Source of the DNA: Eurosta solidaginis | Lineage: Eukaryota; Arthropoda; Insecta; Diptera; Tephritidae | Direction of reading: 5' to 3' | NCBI RefSeq assembly: GCF_040869045.1 | Contig: NC_090323.1 | Location: 174,180,083-174,244,082, forward strand | Length of the DNA: 64,000 nt | Notes under the pieces: model-generated | The model's input: only the letters and a program-made list of their open reading frames with translations | Told to the model about the DNA's origin: nothing | Database searches by the model: none | Made by a program: the position numbers and the translations under genes | In this document: in pieces, positions 33,578 to 45,390 of the stretch | Position numbering within the stretch: position 1 is the stretch's first letter | Layout of the letters: every line of letters starts with the position of its first letter

Positions 33578-36500
33578 TCAACAGGGGTGGACCATAATGA
33601 AAGGGGGTGTTAGAGGCGTTGGTTCCACATTACAATTAAAGAGATGGTTGGTGTCATGTGGGGACACATTGCAAGCGGGGCATACATTTTGTATGTCGGG
33701 GTTGATTCTGGATAGGTAAGAGTTTAACCTGTTACAGTATCCAGAACGAAGTTGAGCAAGAGTGACACGCGTTTCCCTGGGGAGTATGCGTTCCTCTTCC
33801 ACAAGTTTTGGGTACTTTTCTTTGAGTAATGGATTCACCGGGCAATTCCCGGCATAAAGGTCCGACGCCTGTTTGTGGAGTTCACCAAGGACCTGCTTGT
33901 GTTTTTTTGCTTCATACGGCTGGGTTCTCAGGTGCCGTATTTCCTCAAAATGTTTACGGAGATGACTCCTTAAGCCCCTAGGCGGTGTTGGCTCATCAAT
34001 CAGATGTCTGTTTGGATGCCCAGGTTTCTGGGTATTCAACAGGAACTGTTTGGTTAGCATCTCATTCTCTCCCTGATGGAGAGTATTCTCGCCTCATTAT
34101 GTAGATGCTGTTCTGGGGACATAAGAAGACAGCCCGTGGCGATTCTGAGAGCAGTATTTTGGCAGGCCTGTAGCTTCTTCCAGTGGGTAATTTTTAGGCT
34201 TGGCGACCATATGGGTGACGCGTAGCACGTAAACGGCTGGCCAATTGCTTTGTATGTAGTAATGAACGTTTCTTTATCTTTTCCCCAGGTACTGCCAGCA
34301 AGGGATTTGAGGATTTTATTACGGCTCTGGATTTTCGGAACAATTGCGGCTGCGTGCCCACCAAAATGTAGATCCTGATCAAACGTCACACCCAAGATTT
34401 TGGGGTGTAGGACAGTCGGTAGCGTAGTGCCATCGACGTGGATGTTCAAAATGGTCGACCTTTGGGACGTCCATGTTGTAAATAAGGTCGCGGAAGATTT
34501 AGTCGGTCATAATGCCAGATTTCGCGAGAGGAAAAAACTGGAGAGATCAGGGAGGTAGCCGTTTATTCTGTTGCAGAGCTCATCGATCTGTGGGCCTGGG
34601 CCTGTGGCCATTATTGTGCAGTCATCGGCGTATGAAACGATAGTGACTCCTTCTGGTGGTGAAGGTAGCTTAGATATGAAGAAATTAAACAAAAGTGGGG
34701 ATAGGACACCACCCTGTGGCACTCCTTGTTTAATTCTCCTTGGTTTTGATGTTTCGTTTCTAAATTGCACCGATGCCTGCCGACCACCCAGATAATTTGC
34801 GGTCCACCTTTTAAGACATGGGGGAAGGGTAGACCCTTCCAGGTCTTGCAGTAACGTGCCATGGTTGACCGTATCAAAAGCTTTTGATATGTCTAGCGCT
34901 ACGAGTACTGTTCTATGGTGGGGGTTTTGATTTAAACCGCAATTTATCTGGGTGCTGATGGCATTTAGCGCGGTGGTGGTGCTATGAAGTTTTCTGAAGC
35001 CTAGCTGCAAGTTTGCTTGGAAGTAGGGGAGCAAAATGGCTTCAAGCGTCTTTGCTACTGGCGATAGGAGAGATATCGGACAATACGACTATCCTATGTT
35101 AGCTGGTTTCCCAGGCTTTAGAAGTGGGACCACCTTGGACATTTTTCATTTTTCGGGTATGACAAAGGTGGAAAGAGACAGGTTGAAGACATGTGCTAAG
35201 AATTTGAAACCCTCTTTCCCTAGGCTTTTAAGCATCGGCATGGCTATGCCGTCTGGGCCCACTGCTTTGGATGGTTTAGCGTGACCAATGGCATCTTCAA
35301 CCTCTCTGGCGGTGATGGTAATTGGTGACGCGCTGAATTTATGTTTATGTGCGTGTCTGTTGGCCCTCCGTCTATCTTTGTCGACCGTAGAATGCATTAC
35401 ATATTGACGGCAGAAAGCGCTCGCGCATTTTTTCGAATCCGACAGCACTTTATCGCCGAGGGCGATGGAAACTTTGTCATTGTGCTTAGACGGATTCGAT
35501 AGGGACTTTACGGTGGACCAAAGTTTACCCACACCGGCAGAGAGGTTACAACCTCTTAGGTGCTCCTCCCATTTCGCCCGCTTGTGTTCATCCACAAGCA
35601 ATATGATGCGTTGGTTTATATCCCTTATTTGGGGGTCGCCTGGGTCGAGCTGGCTTATAAGGACACGTTCTCTCGCTAAATTTGCGGCATCCGTCCGGAA
35701 GTGGGGCCGAATTTCGGGAATTCTCCCGGCGGGAATGAAACGTGCCGAGGCTGATTCAATGACCTTGCGGAAAGCACGCTCCCCTTGGCGGGCATCAGTC
35801 AGGATAGGGAGGGAGCAAAGAGGCTGTCTGTAAAAGATTTGTATTCGTCCCACTTTCCTTTTTTAAAGTTTATGAAAGTGCGTTTTTTTGTAACGATGAA
35901 GTCGGCGGTACGCTCGAACGAAATAAGTATAGGCAGGTGGTCGGATGCTAATGTTACCATCGGTTGCCAGTTGACGCAGTTTACGAGTTCTGCGCTCACG
36001 ATTGAGATATCCGGCGAACTGTGACAGCTCCCTACCATACGTGTAGGGGCGTCTCCGTTTATTGTACAGAACGTCGTTTCTTCTATTTGATCCGCCAACA
36101 TCTCACCCCTACTGTCCGCCCGCAAGTTTGAATGCCATAGATCGTGATGGGCATTAAAGTCGCCTAAGATAATGCGATTGTTGCCAGTGAGTAAGGCGCT
36201 AATATTAGGACGGTATCCACTGGAGCAACAGGTGGCAGGAGGGATGTAGATGTTGATGATTTCTAGGTTTGCATCGCCTGACCGGACAGATAGGCCTTGA
36301 CGTTCTAAGACATTGTCCCTGCGGGCGATGCCAGGATCAAATATATGATATTGCACAGAGTGGTGTATGATTAACGCGAGGCCGCCTCCATTTCCGCTCA
36401 TGCGATCTTTTCTGTGGACATTATACCACGAACAGGTTTGCAGTGCAGATATTGCTGTGAGTTTAGTCTCCTGAATCGCAGCAATGCGGATGTTGTGCCG

Positions 36501-36593
36501 CTTCATGAAATCGCCTATCTCCGTGATCTTCCCAGTTAGTCCATTACAGTTTAACTGCAGAATTCTGAAGTGCATAGGGGGAGACGTCGCCAA
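33578..36593 (-). pseudogene. 2A-LINE copy 2 ORF2, multiply broken
   Basis: Endonuclease occupies 36593-35815 with LQLNCNGL, IQETKL, LGDFNAHHD and SDHLPI. A one-base loss near 35815 shifts frame. The reverse transcriptase start region runs to a TGA (Trp in copy 1) near 35146. A 15-base in-frame deletion removes five residues near 35000. DISKAFDT, QGVPQGGVLSP and SYADDC follow, then a TGA at about 34507 (Ser in copy 1). Another frameshift near 34056 precedes the C-terminus, which ends with CPACNVSPHDTNHLFNC, a Cys/His knuckle. At least four disabling lesions make it dead. Confidence 0.9.
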
Positions 36594-36853
36594 TCTGGGA
36601 GTGACGGGTGACTACGCCTGGGTTGAGGAAGGCCAGGACGCAACTGCCGTTGTGGCCCTGGGACTGGGCGTCCTTGGGCAAGCATTGGGGTACCCGGTAG
36701 ATTGGGGTTTGCGACCTGGCAACATGGCGCAATGAAACCCGTCGGGGGGAAAGTGGCAACGCCCAAGGCAGGAGCTGCATTGGGCGGATGTCGCAAACTT
36801 ATATATTCTGTGCTGGCAAACGGGGTTAGGGACTAAGAGTCTGTTTCCCTGAC

Positions 36854-36870
36854 CTACACGATTGCTGCCG

Positions 36871-36901
<31 letters not shown>

Positions 36902-37468
36902 AAGAAGACGGGGGCAGGGGATGATGCTCAGCATTGCTACCGACTCTACTACGGAGATAGTAGTTATGAGTGGTAGCAGCTGTTTGAGTTGGCGCCGCGG
37001 GGCGCGAGCAGCAGCGGATACTAATTGTGGCTTGCTGAGCAGCTGGGCTGCTGGAAGGTAGTGGGGGACGCTTAGGCGTATACTACGGGACGCCCTTGGA
37101 CGTGAACAGCAAGGAGCCACAAAAGAGTTATAAAAGTTACGTGGACGTCGGGTTTTGGGATCAAGCCCAGAACAACCTGTCCGATGCAACCATCCCTTAT
37201 ACGAGACACACTGAACAGAGTATGACCGTCCTAAAAAGATTCTTTTCCGGCAGATGCAGCAAAACCATTTCTCAGGACCGGGGTCAGGAGAGGGACCCGA
37301 ATTGGATTCGATACCTTCCCGGAGCAAGAGAATATGGAGCAGTCCCGCTGCAAGGAGCTGCTGGGAGGATGACAATTTGTGGGAGGGACGCAACAAATTA
37401 AATGGGGTTACACTGAAATGACAGTCCTTGGTCGGGAAAAATCCCGAGTCGCTCCGGTACATAGAACC
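36854..37468 (-). CDS. 2A-LINE copy 2 ORF1, 2A motif altered
   Basis: The same protein as 2907-3503, from the Met at 37468. The frame stays open upstream to 37618 through a Gly-Leu repeat coded by the CCCAGT array, which is flanking DNA. The 2A block reads EGIESNSGP (37298-37324): the proline of the NPGP core is replaced by serine, which should abolish skipping. The PHD-like cysteines are kept except for CVSY in place of CVSC. A 24-G run (36878-36901) codes an extended proline tract before FPAAIV. Confidence 0.78.
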
Positions 37469-37850
37469 GACTGCCTTGGGTATTTCCCAGAGGGTGGTGT
37501 GTATTTTATTCCGGCCCAGTCCCAGTCCCACTCCGAGTCTCAGTCCCAGTCCTAGTCCTAATCCCAGTCCCAGTCCGTCTCTGGATAATATATTACTCTG
37601 TACCAAAGCACTCATCAACAGCTTTCATTTGATATCCATATTGTATAAACACTGTCTAGGCATTCACTGACCCACGTTTTGGCCTATATCTCGAGACCCT
37701 GTACCTGTAGTAACCACCGCGTGAGGTTTACGCAACTTGTGTGAAAGTTTGAACAAAATCGACCGACGCATCTCTTCAAACACCGGCGACCAACTAACAC
37801 ACATTTTAACCTTTCTTTTTATATATAGATTTTTATTTTTCATACTTCAC

Positions 37851-38204
37851 TATAATATTAAAACGAAGTGCAGATTTTCGTTGCTTTTGTAATTCGACTT
37901 AAAAATTGCACATGGAACAACTAAAGACTCTCCTGTATTAAAAAAAATGTCATAGTACCTCTAAATCGCGGTTCCCCTCAGAAACCCCCCTCCTCCCCCC
38001 TCTCTATGGCCTGGTGATGTGCTTTACTTGATATCATTCGCTATAATATTTTTTATTGATAAGCAGGTTGTTTAATTAAACACCAAGCAATTACACGTAA
38101 GTATATCCGCACCACCTGAAAATATGAATGCCACTGCGTATACGTAACATTTTAATATTACGTATAAACAAATAAAAAAAATTGCAATAAAATAAAAAAA
38201 AGAA
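37851..38204. other. AT-rich flank between the split repeat and RTE fragment
   Basis: No gene recognised. A C-rich patch (CCCCCCTCCTCCCCCCTCTC) lies near 37985-38005. Confidence 0.4.
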
Positions 38205-38960
38205 GCGGTAAAGATGGGTTTGATGGTGAATGAGGACAAAACGAAGTACCTGCTGTCATCGAGCAAAGAGTCAGCGCATATGCGCCTTGGCAACCACGCT
38301 ACTGTTGGCAGCCATAATTTCGAAATAGTAAAAGACTTCGTTTATTTGGGAACCAGCATCAACATTAGCAACAACATCAGCACTGAAATCCAGCGAAGAA
38401 TCAATCTTGCCAATAAATGCTACTTTGGACTAGGTAGGCAATTGAAAAGTAAAGTCCTCTCTCGGCGAACGAAAATAATACTCTACAAGTCACTTATCGT
38501 ACCCGTCCTGCTATATGGGGCAGAAGCATGGACCATGACAACAGCAGATGAAGCGGCTTTGGGAGTGTTCGAGAGAAGTTCTTCGAAAGATTTATGGACC
38601 TCTACGCGTTGGCGATGGCGAATACCGAAGAAGATTTAATGATGAGCTGTACGAGCTATACGCAGACATCAACATAGTCCAGCGAATTAAAACGCAGCGG
38701 CTGCGCTGGCTAGGCCATGTTATGCGAATGAAAGATGATGCTCCGGCCAAGAAAGTGTTTCTATCGGAACCCGCCTATGGAAGCAGAGGTAGAGGGCGGC
38801 CCCCACTCCGTTGGAAGGACCAGGTGGAAAACGATTTAAACTCCCTTGGTGTGACCAATTGGCGCCGGTTGGCGGAGCGAAGGAGCGACTGGCGCGCCTT
38901 GTTGGACGGCCATAACCGTTTAGACGGTTAAGCGCCAATTAAGTAAGTAAGTAAGTAAAA
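38205..38960 (+). pseudogene. RTE-like LINE fragment, C-terminal part with AAGT tail
   Basis: The frame reads MGLMVNEDKTKYLLSS, NFEIVKDFVYLGTSI and SRRTKIILYKSLIVPVLLYG, then after a frameshift near 38560 RLRWLGHVMRMKDDAPAKK and GRGRPPLRWKDQVE, ending at 38931. This is the stretch after the YADD block in RTE-group elements. The sequence ends in AAGTAAGTAAGTAAGTAA (38941-38958), a microsatellite tail typical of such LINEs. It is 5' truncated. Confidence 0.8.
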
Positions 38961-39401
38961 TAATATTGCGACTATAAACTGAGATATAACTTACCCTATA
39001 TTTCAAGTTAGATCAAACTACACACGGGATGCAAAACAAATTCAAAATCGGCTCAGTAGTTTAGGAGTCCATTGGCCTCAAACTTGTGACACGTGTTTTT
39101 TATATATTAAGATATACAATTTAGAGAGTACCAAAAACTGTAAATAATACAGCTACAATAACCAAATTTCATACGTAGGTTGAAATACTAACCTTTAAAT
39201 CAATTTATTTAAATTTTTAAAATGGGGCGTGGTGCGCCCACATCTGACTAAATAAATTTTTCCAATATAATTGGCCATCAATCACAAACGGTTTAAGTTT
39301 AAGGGACAATTAGCACGCCCATTTTTATATCAAATTGATTTAAAAAAGGACCGTAGAAGGAGAAAATAAGTTCTATCTGTGCGAAAAATAACTTTAAAAT
39401 A
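38961..39401. other. Repeat-like AT-rich stretch, no gene
   Basis: Contains ATCGGCTCAGTAGTTTAGGAG and CACGTGTTTTTTATATATTA, a tail type common in dispersed insect repeats, possibly the end of the element interrupted by the RTE fragment. Confidence 0.35.
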
Positions 39402-39612
39402 AATAAATGCACGGTGCGATAGCCACCGAAGAGATTTTAGGCCGAGCTTCTGTTCCAATTTGTGTCGTGCTCCATGCTTTAAGCTGACTCCGAACGGCAT
39501 CTGCAAAGCAGATGAATTTTCATTGCGAAGCTTTTCATGGCAGAAATACACTCACAGTGTTTGCCGAGGGGCAACCCCGCTTAGAAATACTTTTTTTCTA
39601 ATTTGAAAAAAC
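39402..39612 (-). repeat. tRNA-derived SINE, head missing
   Basis: Minus-strand body with TTTTAGGCCGAGCTTCTGTT, GACTCCGAACGGCATCTGC and GAGGGGCAACCCCGC. It stops before the tRNA-like head. Confidence 0.75.
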
Positions 39613-39732
39613 TTTTTTCTTAATTTCGATGATGATGAAAAATAACTTTGTTAGTGAAATTTTTAAAGTATATTTAAAACAAGAAAATGAACAAATGTAA
39701 AAATTTTGAACGCCTTTTTTCGAGCAACCATT

Positions 39733-40609
39733 AGGGAAGATGCACACGAGGCGCAGTTTCATAGAAGTGTATTAGACACAGCATAAGAAATCTGTACTCT
39801 TTGACGTCGAACACATTTATGCGAATGGAGAGCTGCACACGTGGCGTAAGCTGCATGAAAGCGACAAAGCATGAAAGCTTCATATAGCTAAGCTTACAGC
39901 AAGATTGGTCGCTGGGCGTACGTACGCTTGGAAGAAATGTAGAACACGATGTTTATTTACATTTTTATACCCAGCTCTACTTGTACACAGGCTTTTATAA
40001 CTTTGATTGGATAACGATTGGTTGTACAGGTATAAAGGAATCGAGATAAATATAGACTTCAATATATGAAAATCATCATGTCCGTCCGTGTGTCCGTTAA
40101 CACGATAACTTGAATAAATATTGATATATCTTATTGAAATTTTGTATATGGGTTTCTTGGCACTCATCTCCTTACTTGTTTTATATGCAATTTGTGTAAT
40201 TAGTTAGAAAAATATATTTGAGTTAATAAAAGTGCGTCAAGTTTATATTACCAAAGTGAAGAAAAGAGTATTTAAAACCAAAAAAACCTGGTTGGACATT
40301 TTTGAAGTGATTAAATGTCTAAAAAGTGTTGGTAACCAGAAATCATTTTTTTTTTTTCACTAATCCGCGGTGGTAGAAAGTTGCCTTTCATAATTTACAA
40401 AGACACGGAGATGCACCCAACTTTTTGTTTCGGGGACGAATACACCTGAAAAAATTTTATAATTTTTTTTTTTTCAATGATTGATTTGTTTGATTGGAGC
40501 GACGTTTGAAAGTAGCTTCGTGTGCAGAGTTTGAGGTGCACAGAAATCGTAGCTACATGTCATACCTTGTACGCGTCGATGAAGCTACGCCTCGTGTGCA
40601 TCTTACCTT
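39733..40609. mobile_element. Non-autonomous TIR element containing a mini-me deletion derivative
   Basis: AAGATGCACACGAGGCG at 39737-39753 is matched inverted by CGCCTCGTGTGCATCTT near 40588-40604. The similarity extends outward and inward to about 25-30 bp. Subterminal copies of TGCACACG occur on both sides. Internally, 39964-40183 is a minus-strand mini-me-like element with ends but no middle. No transposase is present. Confidence 0.65.
39964..40183 (-). repeat. Internally deleted mini-me-like element
   Basis: Carries the right-end block (TATACCCAGCTCTACTTGTA, GGTTGTACAGGTATAAAGGA, GTCCGTCCGTGTGTCCGTTA) and then CCTTACTTGTTTTA, the left end, after a short ATGAGTGCC-related stretch. The large central part seen at 10911 and 29671 is missing. 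Confidence 0.65.
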
Positions 40610-41057
40610 TGTCTACGTTTTCTACGCCACATTTCTTGCTTTAAAGGGGAATATTTAAAAAAAAAAATTGGCAAAATTAATTAACAAACACGCGCAATAT
40701 ACTCAAGCTAAATGAAGTAAACGATCGAAGCGCTTAGCTGAGTATTAGCTGAGAATGTTCGGGTTTCATCCGAACTTAGACACCCTTACATGTTTAAATG
40801 TATATATCTGAAAGGAACAATGCTTAAGGCTTGGTTTCCTCCAAAGCGGTGTCGCTATATAGCGGCCGTTACATGTAGAAGTAATTATCTGGAAACTAAG
40901 AAGACAGTGAAGTTCACCATAACGTAATATAGCGGCAGGGCATACAACATTACGGTCGTCATAACGGTAGAAACTGGTTCATCACCGGTTTTCCCCACCG
41001 CTATTGTTAAAGCGGTGGGCATTTTGTCAAATATTTGAAATTATCTATAAAATAAAC

Positions 41058-41222
41058 TGTTAAAAATCTGGCAACCCAACTTTATCTCTTCATGTTTCTC
41101 ATATTCTTCTACTTAATGTATTCCACTATAGTTTAGTCTGAATAAATCACTTAAAGCGTAAACGCGTGTACCTCTATTGTTTTTATTATTACGGACTCAA
41201 CAAACGGTAATTTAACCCAACA
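41058..41222 (+). repeat. 5' LTR of copia element 2
   Basis: 165 bp with TG...CA ends; one difference from the 3' LTR (C/T near 41090). Confidence 0.95.
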
Positions 41223-41224
41223 AA

Positions 41225-41238
41225 GGTTATGGGCCCAG
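41225..41238 (+). promoter_or_regulatory. Primer binding site of copia element 2
   Basis: GGTTATGGGCCCAG matches the copia-type site for the initiator tRNA-Met half-molecule exactly, two bases after the LTR. Confidence 0.85.
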
Positions 41239-41288
41239 ACACGTGGGTATTGTGATTTGCGAAAAGTTTATTTTAAATCGGAAAAACC

Positions 41289-44200
41289 ATGAGCGCTATC
41301 GCGAATATAGAAAAACTTTCTTCGGAGAACTACGCGACGTGGTCTGTGCAAGTTAAAAGTCTATTAATTACCCTAGACTTGTGGAATAATGTAATTGGAC
41401 AATGCCCAGAAACAGAAGCGGAGAAGGCTCTGTGGCTTAGGGCTGACCAAAAGGCTTTGGCAAATATTACTTTGTGTGTGAAGCCAAGTGAATTAATTCA
41501 TATAAAACAATGCACCACAGCGAAAGGTGCTTGGTTGGCTTTAAATTCAATTTACCGAACGCAAAGTGCGGGGCGGAAAGTTTCGCTATTCAAGAAACTA
41601 ATACATTTTAAAATAGCAATGCAGGACAAGTTCGCGACGCGTTTAAATGAGTTTTGCTCAATCGTTGATGAGCTAAAAGAAATTGGTGTTCTAGTTCCAG
41701 ACGATTTTAAGTCAATACTTCTTCTTTGCAGCCTCCCCGAAGAAATGGAGAGCTTTGTTGTTGCCATTGAGAGTCGGGACACTTTACCAAAATTAGATAT
41801 GTTAGTGTCGAAGGTTTTGGAAACCCAATTTCGACAAAGTGATAAAGTAGTTGGAAATGACGAGAAAGTGTTTTTGGTCAAGTCAAAGAAACTTCGTTCT
41901 AAAAGTTGTAATGGCGATAGTCGTACAAGTGTTGTGTGTTATAAATGTGGGAGGAAGGGCCATATACGCTCCCAATGCAAAGTTTCCACATATAAGGGAA
42001 ATTCTGGAGGAAAGGCATGTGGTTTGTTAGAAAAATATTGTGACAATCGCGATATGTGGATTATGGACAGTGGTGCCAGTTCACACATGTGTATGGATAA
42101 AAACAGTTTCATTAGTATTGAACCTAAAAGGCAAGAAATAGTGCTAGCTTCTGGAAAGAAAATTTATGCAGAAGGTTTAGGAACGGTGTGCTTAAAAACA
42201 GATTTCACGTATTTGAGGTTATGTAACACGTGGTATGTTCCAGAATTAACGGCAATTTTTTCTCAATAGGAAAAGCCTTAGAATACGGTTATACAGTAAG
42301 GTTTTCTAAGAGTGGCGCGATAATGAGAACGGCAAATGGTGAAAATACACTTAAAGCAAATTTAATCGGTGGTGTGTTCGTAGCAAACATGACTGTAAGA
42401 GAAAAAGTTGAAAATATAAATGCAGTGATGGAAGCCAATACACCGGAGATATGGCATAAGAGATTTGGACATGTAAACATGAGTGATTTAAGAGAATTAT
42501 CTAATAAGAACTTAGTTCGAGGTCTAAGTGTGGGTACAACACCAAATGTACAGTGTATGACTTGTGCTTTGTGTAAAATACACAGCTTTCCGTATAAAAG
42601 CTACTCCAAAGTATTATCAAAAAATGCACTCGATTTAGTACATACCGACTTATGTGGACCAATGCGTATTAAATCGTTAGGTGGTGCATCCTACTTTATA
42701 ACCTTTATAGATGACTTTTCTCGGTACACAATGGTATATTTTCTAAAAAATAAAACTGAAGCTTTTGATGCATTTAAACATTTTGCTGTGACAGCGGAGA
42801 CACAGACAGGCCGCAAAATAAAATCCGTGAGAAGTGACAACGGTAGAGAGTTTACTAATAAGTTGCTTGAAAAATATTTTAATGAAAACGGAATTTTGCA
42901 CCAAACAACAGTGCCGTACACGCCACAGCAAAATGGCGTGGCCGAAAGAGCTAACAGAACACTAGTGGAAATGGCCCGTTGTTTACTACAGGCTTCAGGT
43001 ATGCCGCAATATCTGTGGGGTGAGGCGCTTAATACATCTGTGTACCTACGTAATAGATGTGTGACAAAAGTGTTAAGTGATATAACCCCGTATCAGGCGT
43101 GGTACGGTAAAGTGCCTTCGGTATCGCATTTTAAAATTTTTGGCTGTGATGCAGTAGCGTTGAAGAAGGGTCCACAAAAGGGCGGCAAGTTTGATCCAAA
43201 GGGTACAAAGCTCAAGTTTGTAGGTTATGCTGGTGCAAAAGGTTTTAGATTTTATAATTCAACTACACGAAGTATTGTATTGGCACGAGACTGCGTGTTT
43301 TTTGAGAATTCATTTGAGCGTGTTAAAGAGGTTAACCCTACTGAGGAGGAGCCTTTCTATTATGAGGCCGAAATCACGTATGAACCGGATACGAATAATG
43401 AACGGGTAGATGAAACGCAAGTCGCACACGAAATTACTGAAGAGAAAAATGATATTGAATCGGAAACTGAAAGCGATTGTAGTGAGGTATATTCTTCAGG
43501 TGATGAAAACGCTCCAGTGGTTTCAAGAAAAAGAGGGCGGGGTAGACCTCAAATTATTCGGGATGGTAGCGTGGGTAGACCGAGAAAACAATATAAGTTG
43601 GCAGAGACCTTGAATTATATCATTGAGAGTCCACAAACAGTAAATGAAGCCCTGAATTCGCCACAGGCAGAGCACTGGAAGAAAGCCATGCAAGCAGAAA
43701 TCGATTCGCTGGCTAAAAACAACACGTGGGTGCTTATCGATAGACCAAAACACAAAAATGTTATAGGAAGTAGATGGGTATTTGCTGTGAAACAAAATCC
43801 GAGTGGTGGTGTTGAGAAGTTCAAAGCAAGGTTGGTTGCGCAAGGGTGTTCGCAAAAAATCAACATTGATTTTAAAGAAACGTACGCTCCTGTAGTCCGT
43901 CATTCTACAATACGGGTTTTGTTAGCCTTAGCAGCAAAATACAAGCTAAATGGTGAATTGAACGACGAGGTGTATATGACGCAGCCACTTGCGTTTGAAG
44001 ATCCGAGTTACCCAAATAAAGTGTGTCATTTGAAGAAACCTCTCTACGGTCTAAAACAGGCAGGACGTGAATGGAATAAAAAGGTTTCTGATATTCTCAT
44101 GACTATGGGCTTTCAACGGTGTAAGGCAGACAGTTGTGTATATTTTAAGAGGGAGCCCAACAACAAAATGTGTCTGATTGGTCTCTACGTGGATGATATT

Positions 44201-45142
44201 CTACTTGCTTGCTCAACCGCAAGTGATGTTAGATATATTTTAAAACAATTAAATAGTTTCGTCGATACTGTGGACCGTGGCCCGGTGACATTTTACTTGG
44301 GTTTAGAAGTTGATCGAAATCCCACTACAGGCGCCATATCTATTCACCAGACATGTTATATTCAGCAATTACTGAAGTCATGGGGCATGGAGAATTGTAA
44401 TCCAGCAGCTACACCGTGGGTTGACGGCACTATATTGAAAAAGTGTGAGAAAAAATGTAATAATATTGATGTAAAGAACTATCAAAGTTTGATTGGCGGA
44501 TTGATGTATTTGGTAGTACTGTCTAGGCCAGATATTACTCATGTTATCTCAAAATTATCCCAGTTCAATAACCATCCGCACGAAGAACATTTCAAAGCAG
44601 CTAAACATGTCTTACGCTATTTAAAAAATAGTTTGGAGTTTAGAATTACGTATACCGACACCAACGACAACTTAGTATGTTATACTGATTCCGACTGGGC
44701 TGGTGATGTGGAAGACAGAAAATCCTACACAGGCTACGTGGTGTTCATGTCAAATGGTCCGGTGTCGTGGGAATCCAAAAAGCAGTCTATTGTTGCCCTC
44801 AGTACAATGGAAGCTGAATATATAGCTCTGTGTAAAGGAGCGAAAGATGTCGTTTTTCTGCGAGGTTTGCTGAGTGAATTGGGTTACAGTGACTACGTTA
44901 GCGAGCCTACAACTATTTATTGCGATAATCAAAGCGCGCAGTGCTTACTCAAGAATCCAATGGTTCACAAGCGCAGTAAACATATAGACTTAAGATTTCA
45001 TTACGTAAGAGACGTTTTTGAAAAAGGAAAAATACAAGTTCATTATGTTAACACCGAAAATAATGCTGCAGATGTAATGACAAAATTTTTGAAGAAAATT
45101 AAACATCAAAATGGATGCAAACTATTAAAGCTAAAAGTTTAA
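41289..45142 (+). pseudogene. copia element 2 gag-pol polyprotein, frameshift and RT deletion
   Basis: From the ATG at 41289 (MSAIANIEKLSSENYATW) the gag-protease part contains the CCHC knuckle CYKCGRKGHIRSQC near 41937-41980 and the protease site MDSGASSHMC near 42065. A one-base indel near 42245 shifts the frame; from there a 970-codon frame runs to 45142. Integrase has WHKRFGH, VHTDLCGP, VRSDNGREF and NGVAERANRT. The reverse transcriptase lacks motif A: sequence jumps from LAAKYKL to NGELNDEVYM, so the catalytic Asp block (FDVVTAYL in element 1) is gone, while LYVDDILL remains. RNase H shows YTDSDWAGD, TMEAEYIAL and CDNQSAQC. Reverse transcriptase should be inactive. Confidence 0.93.
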
Positions 45143-45221
45143 AAGATTTGTCGCATTGTATAATTCAAAAATTATAATAATACTATGAACTTCAAGCAAA
45201 CGTTTGGGTTGAGAGGGAGAA

Positions 45222-45386
45222 TGTTAAAAATCTGGCAACCCAACTTTATCTCTTTATGTTTCTCATATTCTTCTACTTAATGTATTCCACTATAGTTTAG
45301 TCTGAATAAATCACTTAAAGCGTAAACGCGTGTACCTCTATTGTTTTTATTATTACGGACTCAACAAACGGTAATTTAACCCAACA
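45222..45386 (+). repeat. 3' LTR of copia element 2
   Basis: 165 bp, followed directly by the TAAAC target duplication. Confidence 0.95.
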
Positions 45387-45390
45387 TAAA

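Larger units (their letters stand above)
33474..37482 (-). mobile_element. 2A-LINE copy 2, near full length
   Basis: A minus-strand copy about 4.0 kb long, from the shared 5' end near 37482 to a TTGTTGTTGTTGTTGTAGCA tail at about 33474-33498, which is (CAA)n on the coding strand. It is highly similar to copy 1 and supplies the 3' end missing there. No clear target duplication was found. ORF1 and ORF2 are both present but ORF2 is broken in several places. Confidence 0.92.
33218..37850 (+). repeat. Dispersed repeat split by 2A-LINE copy 2
   Basis: TACTAGAAGACCCGGCAGAC and GTTGTCCTGCCCG at 33225-33262 begin a repeat that resumes after the LINE at about 37483 and ends near TTTTTATATATAGATTTTT at 37820-37840. 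It holds an 18-C run at 33301-33318, a pyrimidine-rich tract (33340-33470) and a degenerate CCCAGT hexamer array (37505-37575). Class unknown; there is no coding capacity. Confidence 0.5.
41058..45386 (+). mobile_element. Ty1/copia LTR retrotransposon 2, complete length
   Basis: A 4.3 kb element with two 165-bp LTRs (TGTTAAAAATCTGG...AACCCAACA) that differ at one base, flanked by TAAAC at 41053-41057 and 45387-45391. A half-tRNA primer site and a purine-rich tract (GAGAGGGAGAA, 45211-45221) are in place. The single LTR difference implies very recent insertion, although the coding region already carries a frameshift and an internal deletion. Confidence 0.95.

Noticed and set aside
33474..37482. 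Target-site duplication for 2A-LINE copy 2
   Set aside because: Flanks (CATCCCTTATGGCC on the left, TATTTCCCAGAGGG on the right) do not match.
37428..37670. Pro/Ser repeat protein (SPSPTPSLSPSPSP)
   Set aside because: Coded by the degenerate CCCAGT hexamer array at the LINE junction; no support as a gene.
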